From: Rhizobium sp. NZLR1
GTDB taxonomy: Bacteria > Pseudomonadota > Alphaproteobacteria > Rhizobiales > Rhizobiaceae
Direction: 5' to 3'
Assembly (NCBI RefSeq): GCF_017357385.1
Contig: NZ_CP071632.1
Location: forward strand, 1,431,501 to 1,495,500
Length of the DNA: 64,000 nucleotides
The first letter of the stretch is position 1, and every line of letters begins with the position of its first letter. The notes beneath the pieces are model-generated. The model did no database searches. It was given only the letters and a program-made list of their open reading frames with translations, and was not told where the DNA came from. The position numbers and the translations under genes were made by a program. Positions 56,747 to 64,000 of this stretch are shown here, in pieces.

Positions 56747-58681
56747 CTACTGACGGCCGCGCGTCTTCAGCCACGCCTCTGTCAGCTGCCGGAAGCGGCC
56801 GGCCATATCGGCGATCGCTTCCTCGTCGTTCATTGCGCCCGAAAGCCAGGCGCGCGCCGCATCGGCAAAGATCGTCCGGCCGACGGCAAAGCCCTTCACC
56901 GAAGGGGCAGCCAGCGTCGCCTCGAAGCAGGAGATCAGCTCGTCGGCGGGCGCTTCGAGCCCCAAGAGCACGATACCGCGGCACAAGGGATCATTTCTGG
57001 CGATCACCGCATCGATCTTCTTCCAGGCTTCGCTCGATCCCTGCGGCTCGAGCTTCCACCAGTCAGGCTTGATGCCGAGTGCATAGAGCTCCTCTAGCGC
57101 GGTTGCGATCGTATCGTCCGTCAGCGGCCCGTTCTTGCCGGCAATGATCTCCACCAGCAGCTCGCGCCCGACCTTGCGGGCCGCCTCGAACAGCGTGCGC
57201 AGTTTCTCCTGCTGCTCCGTCTTCAATTCAGCCGGATCGTCGGGATGATAGAAGCACAGGCACTTGATGCAATGGCCAAGCGGCCATTCCACCAGCTGTG
57301 AGCCGATATCCTGGCTGAATTCGAAGCGCAGCGGCTTCGAGCCCGGCAATTCCACCGGCCGGCCGATCCAGGAAAAATTCTTCGCCGCCGCATCGAAGAA
57401 GGCGTCGCGGCCAAAACGTTCGTCGATCAGCATGCCGTAGCCATCGCGGCCATTCGAAACCCGCGACGCGGCGGCGACCGCCAGCCGCTTGAAGGCGACG
57501 ATCTTTTCGTGGCCGACGCCGAGTTCATCGGCGACGCTGACGAGTTGTGAACGATGATCAATCGCCAGCGCCATCAGCAGCGGGATTTCGCCGCGCCGGG
57601 TCGATGCCCAGTGGATATGGTTGATCGCCTCGTCCTTGCGCAGCGCCCGATGTTTGCTGCCGGTCGTCAGGAAGAAGTCGAGTTCCGCCCAGGTCGGATA
57701 CTCCGGCGAGCAGAGCAGGCGGGAGACGGCAAAGGCGCCGCAGGCATTGGCCCAGGTGGCGCAGGTCTTCAGCGGCTCGTCACGCAGGAAACCGCGCAGG
57801 AAGCCGGACATGAAAGCATCGCCGGCGCCGAGCACGTTGAAGACTTCGATCGGGAAACCCTCGCCGACGATGCCGGCTTCAAGTTCGTCGGCGATCGGCC
57901 CGTCATAGACGATGCAGCCCATGGCGCCGCGCTTGAGCACGATCGTCGCCGGCGACAGGCGACGAATCTCCTTCAGCGCGCCGAGTACGTCGTCGGCGCC
58001 GGAAGCGATCATGATTTCCTCTTCGGTGCCGATGATGAGGTCGCAATCCGGCAGCGTCTCCTTCATCTTCGAGGAGACCCGGTCGGATTTCACGTAGCGC
58101 TCGAAGCCTTCCGCATGGCCGGCAAGGCCCCAGAGATTCGGCCGGTAGTCGATGTCGAAGATTACCTTGCGGCCGTTCGCCTTGGCGATGCGAATCGCCT
58201 TGCGTTGCGCAGCCTCGGTATTCGGCCTCGAGAAATGCGTGCCGGAAACGAGAACGGCGCGCGACGATCTGATGAAATTCTCATCGATATCGCCTTCATC
58301 GAGCGCCATGTCGGCGCAGTCGGACCGGTAGAAGATCATCGGCGACACGCCCTCGGCCTCGACCGCAAGCAGCACCAGCGCCGTCAGCCGCTCCTTGTCG
58401 GTGACGATGCCGTCTGTTGCCACACCTTCGCGCGCCGACTGCTCGCGGATGAAGCGTCCCATCTGCTCGTCGCCGACGCGTGTGATGAGGCCGGATTTAA
58501 GGCCGAGCCGCGCCGTGCCGATGGCGATATTGGCCGGGCAGCCGCCGACGGATTTGGCGAAGGAGCCGATATCCTCCAGCCGCGAACCGATCTGCTGGCC
58601 GTAAAGATCGACCGAGGAGCGGCCGATGGTGATTACATCAAGCGCCGGCTCCGGCTGTGAGCTCGGATTCGATTGTACCAT
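56747..58681 (-). CDS. iolC: Fused 5-dehydro-2-deoxygluconokinase and DUF2090 aldolase-like domain
   Basis: A 644-residue two-domain protein. Residues 15-335 are a PfkB kinase (IolC) with GGCPANIAIGTARLGLKSGL and the anion-hole motif LGAGDAFMSGFLRGFL. Residues 345-640 are a DUF2090 TIM-barrel related to class I aldolases (LMALAIDHRSQLVSVADELG, DWWKLEPQGSSEAWKKIDAV). The fusion would phosphorylate 5-dehydro-2-deoxygluconate and probably cleave the product to malonate semialdehyde and dihydroxyacetone phosphate. This fusion is common in rhizobia. The ATG follows GCGGGAGGACATC. First enzyme gene after iolR. Confidence 0.93.
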   Translation of the reverse strand: MVQSNPSSQPEPALDVITIGRSSVDLYGQQIGSRLEDIGSFAKSVGGCPANIAIGTARLGLKSGLITRVGDEQMGRFIREQSAREGVATDGIVTDKERLTALVLLAVEAEGVSPMIFYRSDCADMALDEGDIDENFIRSSRAVLVSGTHFSRPNTEAAQRKAIRIAKANGRKVIFDIDYRPNLWGLAGHAEGFERYVKSDRVSSKMKETLPDCDLIIGTEEEIMIASGADDVLGALKEIRRLSPATIVLKRGAMGCIVYDGPIADELEAGIVGEGFPIEVFNVLGAGDAFMSGFLRGFLRDEPLKTCATWANACGAFAVSRLLCSPEYPTWAELDFFLTTGSKHRALRKDEAINHIHWASTRRGEIPLLMALAIDHRSQLVSVADELGVGHEKIVAFKRLAVAAASRVSNGRDGYGMLIDERFGRDAFFDAAAKNFSWIGRPVELPGSKPLRFEFSQDIGSQLVEWPLGHCIKCLCFYHPDDPAELKTEQQEKLRTLFEAARKVGRELLVEIIAGKNGPLTDDTIATALEELYALGIKPDWWKLEPQGSSEAWKKIDAVIARNDPLCRGIVLLGLEAPADELISCFEATLAAPSVKGFAVGRTIFADAARAWLSGAMNDEEAIADMAGRFRQLTEAWLKTRGRQ

Positions 58682-58726
58682 GATGTCCTCCCGCTAGATT
58701 TTGCGCGGCTTCCAGTGCCTGCGAAT

Positions 58727-58780
58727 TTTCAATAATGAAACATCGGTTCCGTTATTTTGTCAATTCGGAATGTTTATTCC
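58727..58780. promoter_or_regulatory. Candidate IolR operator upstream of iolC
   Basis: GGAA-TGTTTA-TTCC (58767-58780) is an exact match to the GGAA-N6-TTCC motif reported for S. meliloti IolR. It overlaps the end of iolR and lies 86 bases before iolC. A second palindrome TTTC-AATAAT-GAAA (58727-58740) lies closer to iolC. Confidence 0.65.
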
Positions 58781-59649
58781 ATTTTCGCTTTTCCAGCTTT
58801 TGACTGCTGGCGCTTGCGGCGCCGTTCGGCGATCGCCACCGGTAGCGCCATGGTGAGCGCCATCGAGGCCGAAAGCGAACGGAAGCCGGCGAAATCGGCT
58901 TCCGCCACCTCGAACCAGTGCGTGGCGCAGGCGGCAAGCGGCGAGAAGGCCGAATCGGTGATCGCAATGACGGGGACGCCGCGGTCGGCAAGCTCCTGGC
59001 TCTGGCTGAGGCTGTCGGCCGCGTAGGGCGAGAAGCTCGCGGCGATCGCCGCATCCTTCGGTGTTGCGAACTGCACCATCTCGGGGTCGACACCGTTCGG
59101 CGAGGCGACGATCTGGTGGCGGATGTTGAGCTTGGAAAAAGCGTAGGTCATGTGCGCCGTCAGCGGGTAGGAACGCCGTTTGGCGATCAGATAGATGGTT
59201 TCTGCGGCGGCAAGGATACTCACCGCTTTCGTGAACGTATCGCTCTGCACCGTCGCCGCCAACCGGTTGACCGACTGGCTGGCCGCGGCAATGAAACCGG
59301 AAAGCAGATTGGCGTCCTCGTCGTCGCCGCTCGTTTGCTCCAGCGTGACGAGCCGCTCTTCATAGCTCAGGGTTCGGTCGCGCAGCCTTTCGCGGAAGAT
59401 GCTCTGCAGGTCGGAAAAGCCTTCGTAGCCCAGATGATGCGCCAGGCGCACCAGCGTCGAGGGCTGGACGTCGGAGGCGGCTGCAATGCTTGCCGTCGTG
59501 CCGAAAGCGATCTCGTCGGGATTGCCGAGCGCGAAAGCGGCGACCTGCGCCAGCCGCTTCGGCATGTTCGCCTTGCGCTCGATGATGGTGCTGCGCAGGC
59601 TTTCGAAATCGCGCGGCACACGCGCCTGCCTCTGGGGATCGTTATCCAT
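58774..59649 (-). CDS. iolR: RpiR-family repressor of inositol catabolism
   Basis: A 291-residue regulator. The N-terminal RpiR helix-turn-helix covers about residues 25-80 (IAAASDVQPSTLVRLAHHLG), and a SIS sugar-phosphate-binding domain covers about 125-265 (AAETIYLIAKRRSYPLTAHM, DRGVPVIAITDSAF). It leads the iol genes and is divergent from a Gfo/Idh/MocA dehydrogenase, as in S. meliloti, where IolR represses the pathway and a pathway intermediate releases it. Gene order rather than the sequence alone gives the name. Confidence 0.9.
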   Translation of the reverse strand: MDNDPQRQARVPRDFESLRSTIIERKANMPKRLAQVAAFALGNPDEIAFGTTASIAAASDVQPSTLVRLAHHLGYEGFSDLQSIFRERLRDRTLSYEERLVTLEQTSGDDEDANLLSGFIAAASQSVNRLAATVQSDTFTKAVSILAAAETIYLIAKRRSYPLTAHMTYAFSKLNIRHQIVASPNGVDPEMVQFATPKDAAIAASFSPYAADSLSQSQELADRGVPVIAITDSAFSPLAACATHWFEVAEADFAGFRSLSASMALTMALPVAIAERRRKRQQSKAGKAKME

Positions 59650-59667
59650 GCTTGCTGCCCGCGAGAT

Positions 59668-59681
59668 GAAACAAATATTCC
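59668..59681. promoter_or_regulatory. Candidate IolR site near the iolR start
   Basis: GAAA-CAAATA-TTCC is one base off the GGAA-N6-TTCC motif and lies 19 bases upstream of the iolR ATG. It shares the 11-mer CAAATATTCCA with a weaker site at 59809-59822 just before the dehydrogenase gene. Confidence 0.45.
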
Positions 59682-59808
59682 ATATTATTGAGCATAGACG
59701 ATTTCAAATCACACGCCTAATTGTTTTTAATCCTCTGTAATTGAAGGGTTTTGAACAATTTTTCGGGAAAAACGCGAAAATGCCTGCGGACAACTCTCTT
59801 GTCAAAAT

Positions 59809-59822
59809 GATCCAAATATTCC
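59809..59822. promoter_or_regulatory. Weak candidate IolR site near the iolY-like gene
   Basis: GATC-CAAATA-TTCC, two bases off the GGAA-N6-TTCC motif, 33 bases before the dehydrogenase ATG. Confidence 0.3.
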
Positions 59823-59855
59823 AAAAATCCGCGCGCAGCTTTGGAGGAGACGGAA

Positions 59856-60971
59856 ATGAAGTCACTTGGCATCGGTTTGATCGGCACCGGCTACATGGGC
59901 AAATGCCATGCGTTGGCGTGGAATGCGGTGAAGACCGTGTTCGGCGATGTCGAGCGTCCGCGTCTCGTGCATCTGGCCGAAGCCAATGCCGGGCTGGCGC
60001 AGACGCGGGCCGGTGAATTCGGATTCGAGAAGGCGACGGCCGACTGGCGGGAACTGATCGCCGACCCCGAGGTCGACGTCGTCTCGGTCACCACGCCCAA
60101 TCAGTTCCACGCCGAGATGGCGATTGCAGCCCTCGAGGCCGGCAAGCACGTCTGGTGCGAAAAGCCGATGGCGCCCGCCTATACCGATGCCGAGCGCATG
60201 CTGGAAACGGCGGAGCGTTCCGGCAAGGTTGCCGCCCTTGGCTATAATTACATCCAGAATCCCGTCATGCGGCACATCAAGATGCTTGTTGGTGAGGGTG
60301 CCATCGGCACGGTCAACCATATCCGCGTCGAGATGGACGAGGATTTCATGGCCGATCCCGATGTCTTCTTTTATTGGAAGAGCGAGCTTTCCGCCGGCTA
60401 CGGCGCGCTCGACGATTTCGCCGTGCACCCGCTGTCGCTGCTCTGGTACCTCTTCGGCCATGTCGAGGCCGTCATAACCGACATGGTGAAGCCCTATGCG
60501 AACCGACCGCTCAGCGACGGTGGCCGTCGCGCCGTCGAAAACCACGATGCCGCCAACGTGCTGATGCGGCTTGGCGGCGGCATCTCCGCTGTCTTGATGG
60601 CGAATCGCGCCGCCTGGGGCCGCAAGGGCCGCATCGCTCTGCAGATTTATGGTTCGAAAGGCTCGATCGTCTACGACCAGGAGCGGATGAACGAATTCGA
60701 ACTCTATCAGGCCGAAGGAAGTGGCTCCGAACAGGGTTTCCGCAAGATACTGGCGGCGCCCGCCCATCGGCCCTATGATCGGTTCATCCCAGCGCCCGGC
60801 CACGGCCTAGGCTTCAATGATCTGAAGATCATCGAATGCCGCGAGCTGATCCGGGCGATATCGGGCGAGCCGTCGTCGATCGTGACATTTAAAGACGGTC
60901 TCAGGATAGAGAAGTCGGTGCATGCCATGGCACAGTCCTTCCACGAGCGTCGCTGGATCGAGATCGGCTGA
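59856..60971 (+). CDS. iolY: Gfo/Idh/MocA-family inositol-type dehydrogenase
   Basis: A 371-residue NAD(P)-dependent oxidoreductase. The Rossmann loop is LGIGLIGTGYMGKCHALAW and the catalytic-loop motif is WCEKPMA (EKP). The second domain has DDFAVHPLSLLWYLFGHVEA with the active-site Asp-His pair spacing. The ATG at 59856 follows TTGGAGGAGACGGAA. Divergent from iolR, as is the iolY gene of S. meliloti. Substrate could be scyllo-inositol or an inosose; the symbol is by position and family. Confidence 0.82.
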   Translation: MKSLGIGLIGTGYMGKCHALAWNAVKTVFGDVERPRLVHLAEANAGLAQTRAGEFGFEKATADWRELIADPEVDVVSVTTPNQFHAEMAIAALEAGKHVWCEKPMAPAYTDAERMLETAERSGKVAALGYNYIQNPVMRHIKMLVGEGAIGTVNHIRVEMDEDFMADPDVFFYWKSELSAGYGALDDFAVHPLSLLWYLFGHVEAVITDMVKPYANRPLSDGGRRAVENHDAANVLMRLGGGISAVLMANRAAWGRKGRIALQIYGSKGSIVYDQERMNEFELYQAEGSGSEQGFRKILAAPAHRPYDRFIPAPGHGLGFNDLKIIECRELIRAISGEPSSIVTFKDGLRIEKSVHAMAQSFHERRWIEIG

Positions 60972-61057
60972 AGGTAAGAAGCCGCTTTCCGTTGACGGCG
61001 CGCAGAGCAGGGAATAGGCCTTGGCGCGGTTGTCGGCGCATTTTCGGGAGTGAGATC

Positions 61058-62275
61058 GTGACGGATAGACTGGTGATCATCGGCGCGGGACAAGCCGGCT
61101 TCGCATTGGCGGCCAAGCTGCGTGCCTTGAAGGACGCGCGCCCGATCACCCTTATCGGCGCCGAAGACGTGGCGCCTTATCAGCGCCCGCCGCTTTCGAA
61201 GAAATACCTGCTGGGCGAAATGACCTTCGACCGCCTGCTGTTCCGCGCCGACCACTGGTATGCCGACAATAACGTCGATCTTCGCCTTTCGACCTGGGCC
61301 GAGCAAATCAAGCCGGACAGCAAACAGGTTCTGCTGCAGGATGGCTCTGTTCTCGATTACGGCACGCTGGCGCTCGCCACCGGCTCGACGCCGCGCCGGC
61401 TGCCGGCCGCAATCGGCGGCGATCTCGAAGGCGTCTATGTCGCCCGCGACAAGCGCGATGCCGATCTGCTCGCCGACGAGATGCGCCCCGGTCGCCGCGT
61501 CCTCATCATCGGCGGCGGTTATATCGGCCTCGAGGCGGCAGCCGTCGCCCGCCACCGCGGCCTTGAGGTCACCGTCATAGAGATGGCTGACCGCATCCTC
61601 CAGCGCGTCGCCGCGAAGGAGACCGCCGACATCATGCGCGGGATCCATGAGACCCATGACGTGGTGATCCGCGAGAAAACAGGGCTCAAGCATCTGGTCG
61701 GCAGGGATGGCCGCGTCACTGGCGCCGCCCTGTCCGACGGATCGGTTATCGACATCGACTTTGCCGTCGTCGGCATCGGCGTCGTGCCGAATGACCAGCT
61801 CGCCAAGGAAGCCGGCCTCGAAGTCGCCAACGGCATTGTCGTCGACGAATTCGCTCGCACCTCCGATCCGGCGATCTTTGCCGCCGGCGATTGCGCAGCT
61901 CTTCCCTGGCAGGGTGGCCGCATCAGGCTCGAATCGGTGCAGAACGCCGTTGACCAGGCCGAAGCGGCGGCCGCCGTCATCGCCGGTGGCAGCGAGCCAT
62001 ATGATCCGAAGCCGTGGTTCTGGTCCGACCAGTATGATGTCAAGCTGCAGATCGCCGGCTTCAATCTCGGTTATGACGAAACGCTGCTGCGCCCCGGCGC
62101 CCGCGAAGGCGCCCATTCGATCTGGTACTTCAGGCAAGGCCTGCTGATTGCCGTCGATGCCATCAACGACGCCAAAGCCTATGTGACCGGCAAAAAGCTG
62201 CTGGAATCCGGGACCAACCCCGACAGGTCGATTCTCGCCGACCCCTCCGCCGACCTCAAGCGCCTGCTTGGCTGA
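61058..62275 (+). CDS. FAD-dependent ferredoxin/rhodocoxin-reductase-type oxidoreductase
   Basis: A 405-residue NAD(P)H-dependent flavoprotein. It shows the FAD loop VIIGAGQAGFALAAKLRA, APYQRPPLSKKYLLGEM, the NAD loop IIGGGYIGLEAAAVARHRGL and IFAAGDCA near the C-terminus. It fits the reductase partner of a ferredoxin used by oxygenases or cytochromes P450. The GTG start at 61058 follows CGGGAGTGAGATC. No oxygenase or ferredoxin gene is in view, so the partner is elsewhere. Confidence 0.88.
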   Translation: MTDRLVIIGAGQAGFALAAKLRALKDARPITLIGAEDVAPYQRPPLSKKYLLGEMTFDRLLFRADHWYADNNVDLRLSTWAEQIKPDSKQVLLQDGSVLDYGTLALATGSTPRRLPAAIGGDLEGVYVARDKRDADLLADEMRPGRRVLIIGGGYIGLEAAAVARHRGLEVTVIEMADRILQRVAAKETADIMRGIHETHDVVIREKTGLKHLVGRDGRVTGAALSDGSVIDIDFAVVGIGVVPNDQLAKEAGLEVANGIVVDEFARTSDPAIFAAGDCAALPWQGGRIRLESVQNAVDQAEAAAAVIAGGSEPYDPKPWFWSDQYDVKLQIAGFNLGYDETLLRPGAREGAHSIWYFRQGLLIAVDAINDAKAYVTGKKLLESGTNPDRSILADPSADLKRLLG

Positions 62276-62491
62276 GCCCAAGACCGATCGTCGCAACGAA
62301 TCACAGCCAGCGGAATCGCCGTGCTCGGCTCGCCGATGATATCGAACGCCGGGCAGCAAAGCTCAGCTTCTTCGCTAAAGAGAACGAAGCGCGATCAAAT
62401 TCCGCGGATCAGCCCAGGAAATGCGGTCTGTTTAAGCAACCGGTCGAAATGCCGGCCACTGCATTTCTTCTGGTGAAACCTGAAAAAACCC

Positions 62492-62520
62492 TTGCATTCA
62501 CAGACCGGTCACCATAGTTA
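62492..62520 (+). promoter_or_regulatory. Promoter of the tRNA-Ser gene
   Basis: TTGCAT (62492-62497), 17 bases, TAGTTA (62515-62520), nine bases before the first tRNA base. A good housekeeping-type promoter. Confidence 0.7.
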
Positions 62521-62529
62521 GGCCGCACC

Positions 62530-62621
62530 GGAGAGGTGGCCGAGTTGGTCGAAGGCGCTCCCCTGCTAAGGGAGTATACGTCAAAAGCGTATCGTGGGTT
62601 CGAATCCCATCTTCTCCGCCA
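62530..62621 (+). tRNA. tRNA-Ser (anticodon GCU)
   Basis: A 92-base long-variable-arm tRNA. The acceptor GGAGAGG pairs with CTTCTCC (one G-U pair), the D arm is GGCCGAGTTGGTCGAAGGC, and the anticodon loop CTGCTAA sits between CCC and GGG, reading GCU (serine AGC/AGU). The T arm is GTGGGTTCGAATCCCAT, and the CCA end is encoded. The variable arm has TATACG/CGTATCG. Confidence 0.97.
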
Positions 62622-63186
62622 TTTTGATTTTTCCCAGCTCAAATCGATTCTTACTGTCCGGCAGAGAACCCCCTTCGCTTGGGTAGGTCTCGCGGCTGCG
62701 CGATGAGAAAAATCGCTCCGCTCTGGGCGAGAGAATCGCCGGCGGGAATCACCGCCCGCTCCCATGCCCCGGCAAGCGGCGAAACCGGTTCTGTGCATGT
62801 CCGGTTACGCTTGCCGCAGTGGCGATATCTCCTTCAGCATCCGGATTTCGTCAAAAAGGCGTCCCAAATATGTTGCGCAGCCCATGTCCAGTTCATTGTT
62901 GATCCGACCTAAGCCGCCGCAAAATCAGGGTTTTCTTAACAAAGCATAAAGGAAATCGCGGCCGGTGGCCCGACTTGTGTCCTTTCAGCAACAGAATGTC
63001 GGGAAGGCTCCCCCAAAACCCCCGTCCGAGTAAGTTGGTGATTGCGTGACGGCTTCCGTCTTGTATTTTCAGCGTCGGAAGCAAGGGCGACTGATCGTCC
63101 ACTTCTTCAAACACGGGGATGGGGCAGGGAACGCTGCTCAGCGAAAGATCCCAAACCCGATCGAAACTTTGAATTGGAGGTCATTT
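62622..63186. other. Long leader region before the porin gene
   Basis: 565 bases with no gene I can support; frames here are shadow-like. It probably carries the porin promoter and a long untranslated leader, as expected for a major outer-membrane protein, but no promoter pair is clear. The only sure signal is TTGGAGGTCATTT before the porin ATG. Confidence 0.5.
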
Positions 63187-64000
63187 ATGAACATCAAGAG
63201 CCTTCTTCTCGGCTCCGCTGCTGCTCTCGCAGTAGTTTCCGGTGCTCAGGCTGCTGACGCTATCGTTGCTGCTGAGCCGGAACCGGTTGAATACGTTCGC
63301 GTCTGCGACGCTTACGGCACCGGCTACTTCTACATCCCGGGCACCGAAACCTGCCTCAAGATCGAAGGCTACATTCGTTTCCAGGTCAACGTTGGCGAAG
63401 ATATCGGCGGCGATTCTGACTGGGATGCGGTTACCCGCGGTCAGGTTCAGTTCACGGCCAAGAGCGATACCGAGTATGGTCCGCTGACCGGCGTCATCGT
63501 CATGCAGTTCAATGCTGACAACGCCACCGATCAGGAAGCCAAGCTCGACTCCGCTTACCTCGACGTCGCCGGCTTCCGCGCCGGTCTGTTCTACAGCTGG
63601 TGGGACGATGGCCTCTCCGGCGAAACCGACGATATCGGCTCTCCGGTTACGCTGCATAACTCCATCCGTTATCAGTACGAAACCGGCGACTTCTATGCTG
63701 GCATCAGCGTCGACGAGCTGGAAGACAGCCCGTTCTATGATGGCGAAGAAGCCAACAACGTCGGCGTTGCAGTCGGTCTCGGCGGTAAGGCTGGTGCATT
63801 CAGCTACCAGATCACTGCCGGCTATGACACCGACAATGAAGAAGGCGCCGTCCGCGCAATGGGTACGGTTGAAATCGGTCCCGGCACGCTCGGCCTCGCA
63901 GCTGTGTACGCCACCAACCCGAACGCTTACTACAACGCGGCCGAATGGGCGATCGCTGCAGAATACGCCATCAAGGCGACTGACAAGCTGAAGATCACCC
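63187..64000 (+). CDS. ropA: Outer-membrane porin, RopA type (5' part)
   Basis: The first 271 residues of a porin, cut by the window edge. The signal peptide is MNIKSLLLGSAAALAVVSGA with cleavage after AQAA. The mature part carries the alphaproteobacterial porin pattern: VCDAYGTGYFYIPGTETCLK with the two conserved Cys, then the alternating beta strands IEGYIRFQVNVG and TRGQVQFTAKS. It makes a trimeric diffusion channel. The codon choice is strongly biased (GCT, GTT and CTC rich), as in highly expressed genes, unlike the neighbours. Symbol by similarity to the R. leguminosarum major porin. Confidence 0.88.
   Translation, partial: MNIKSLLLGSAAALAVVSGAQAADAIVAAEPEPVEYVRVCDAYGTGYFYIPGTETCLKIEGYIRFQVNVGEDIGGDSDWDAVTRGQVQFTAKSDTEYGPLTGVIVMQFNADNATDQEAKLDSAYLDVAGFRAGLFYSWWDDGLSGETDDIGSPVTLHNSIRYQYETGDFYAGISVDELEDSPFYDGEEANNVGVAVGLGGKAGAFSYQITAGYDTDNEEGAVRAMGTVEIGPGTLGLAAVYATNPNAYYNAAEWAIAAEYAIKATDKLKIT

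Noticed and set aside
60773..62359. 528-codon frame opposite the dehydrogenase and reductase genes
   Set aside because: Runs across two well-supported genes on the other strand; shadow.
62409..62798. 129-codon minus-strand frame containing WDSNPRYAFDVYSLSRGAPS
   Set aside because: This is the well-known false translation of the strand opposite a tRNA-Ser gene; the tRNA explains it fully.

Overview
The window reads as chromosomal DNA of a Rhizobium species of the R. leguminosarum / R. etli group. This rests on GC-rich sequence with strong third-position bias, a gene set matching the lipopolysaccharide galacturonosyl-transfer (rgt) genes described in R. leguminosarum, an iolR-iolC-iolD-iolE-iolB operon with a divergent dehydrogenase as in rhizobia, RIME-like mosaic palindromes, and a RopA-type porin at the right edge. 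I see no insertion sequence, prophage, CRISPR array or plasmid-type replication gene. The naming is by recognition and was not tested by a database search.

Layout. 1-9.9 kb: the 3' part of glnE, a double-PAS histidine kinase, pepN, a soluble methyl-accepting protein with its sensor domain at the C-terminus, and an EamA exporter. 10-14 kb: a putative two-winged-helix regulator behind a possible overlapping micro-ORF, two very small genes, a uracil-DNA glycosylase-like protein that has lost two Fe-S cysteines, and a short Hsp70. 14-19.6 kb: an RND efflux pump with its adaptor, and a kinase-fold phosphotransferase. 19.6-31.7 kb: an SDR lacking its catalytic Tyr/Lys pair, ETF-ubiquinone oxidoreductase, an L,D-transpeptidase lipoprotein, an exporter with a divergent Lrp-type regulator, mgtE, an MFS exporter, a diacylglycerol-kinase-like protein, and a divergent polyamine pair (gamma-glutamylpolyamine synthetase and aminotransferase).

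31.7-38.5 kb holds the envelope glycosylation cluster. It has three ArnT-like polyprenyl-phosphate-sugar transferases, one DPM1/ArnC-type enzyme that should make the lipid-linked donor, and a divergent multi-pass membrane protein. 38.4-41.2 kb holds an ECF42-type sigma factor and three tandem DGPF/YCII proteins. Their promoter region carries TGTCGA-N17-CGWC elements pointing both toward the operon and toward a divergent small membrane protein.

41-52.7 kb is a patchwork of metabolic and small regulatory genes: amn, a DUF2147 protein, a Sel1 protein behind a structured leader, two PilZ-like proteins, a host-attachment-type protein, a LysR regulator, a MATE exporter, a Cys-rich mini-protein beside a Cys-bearing AraC regulator, and a DUF1127 protein. 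52.7-61 kb is the inositol catabolic operon (minus strand iolR, C, D, E, B; plus strand an iolY-like dehydrogenase), with GGAA-N6-TTCC-type candidate operators and two mosaic palindromic elements lodged between operon genes. The window ends with a flavoprotein reductase, tRNA-Ser(GCU) and the start of a porin gene.
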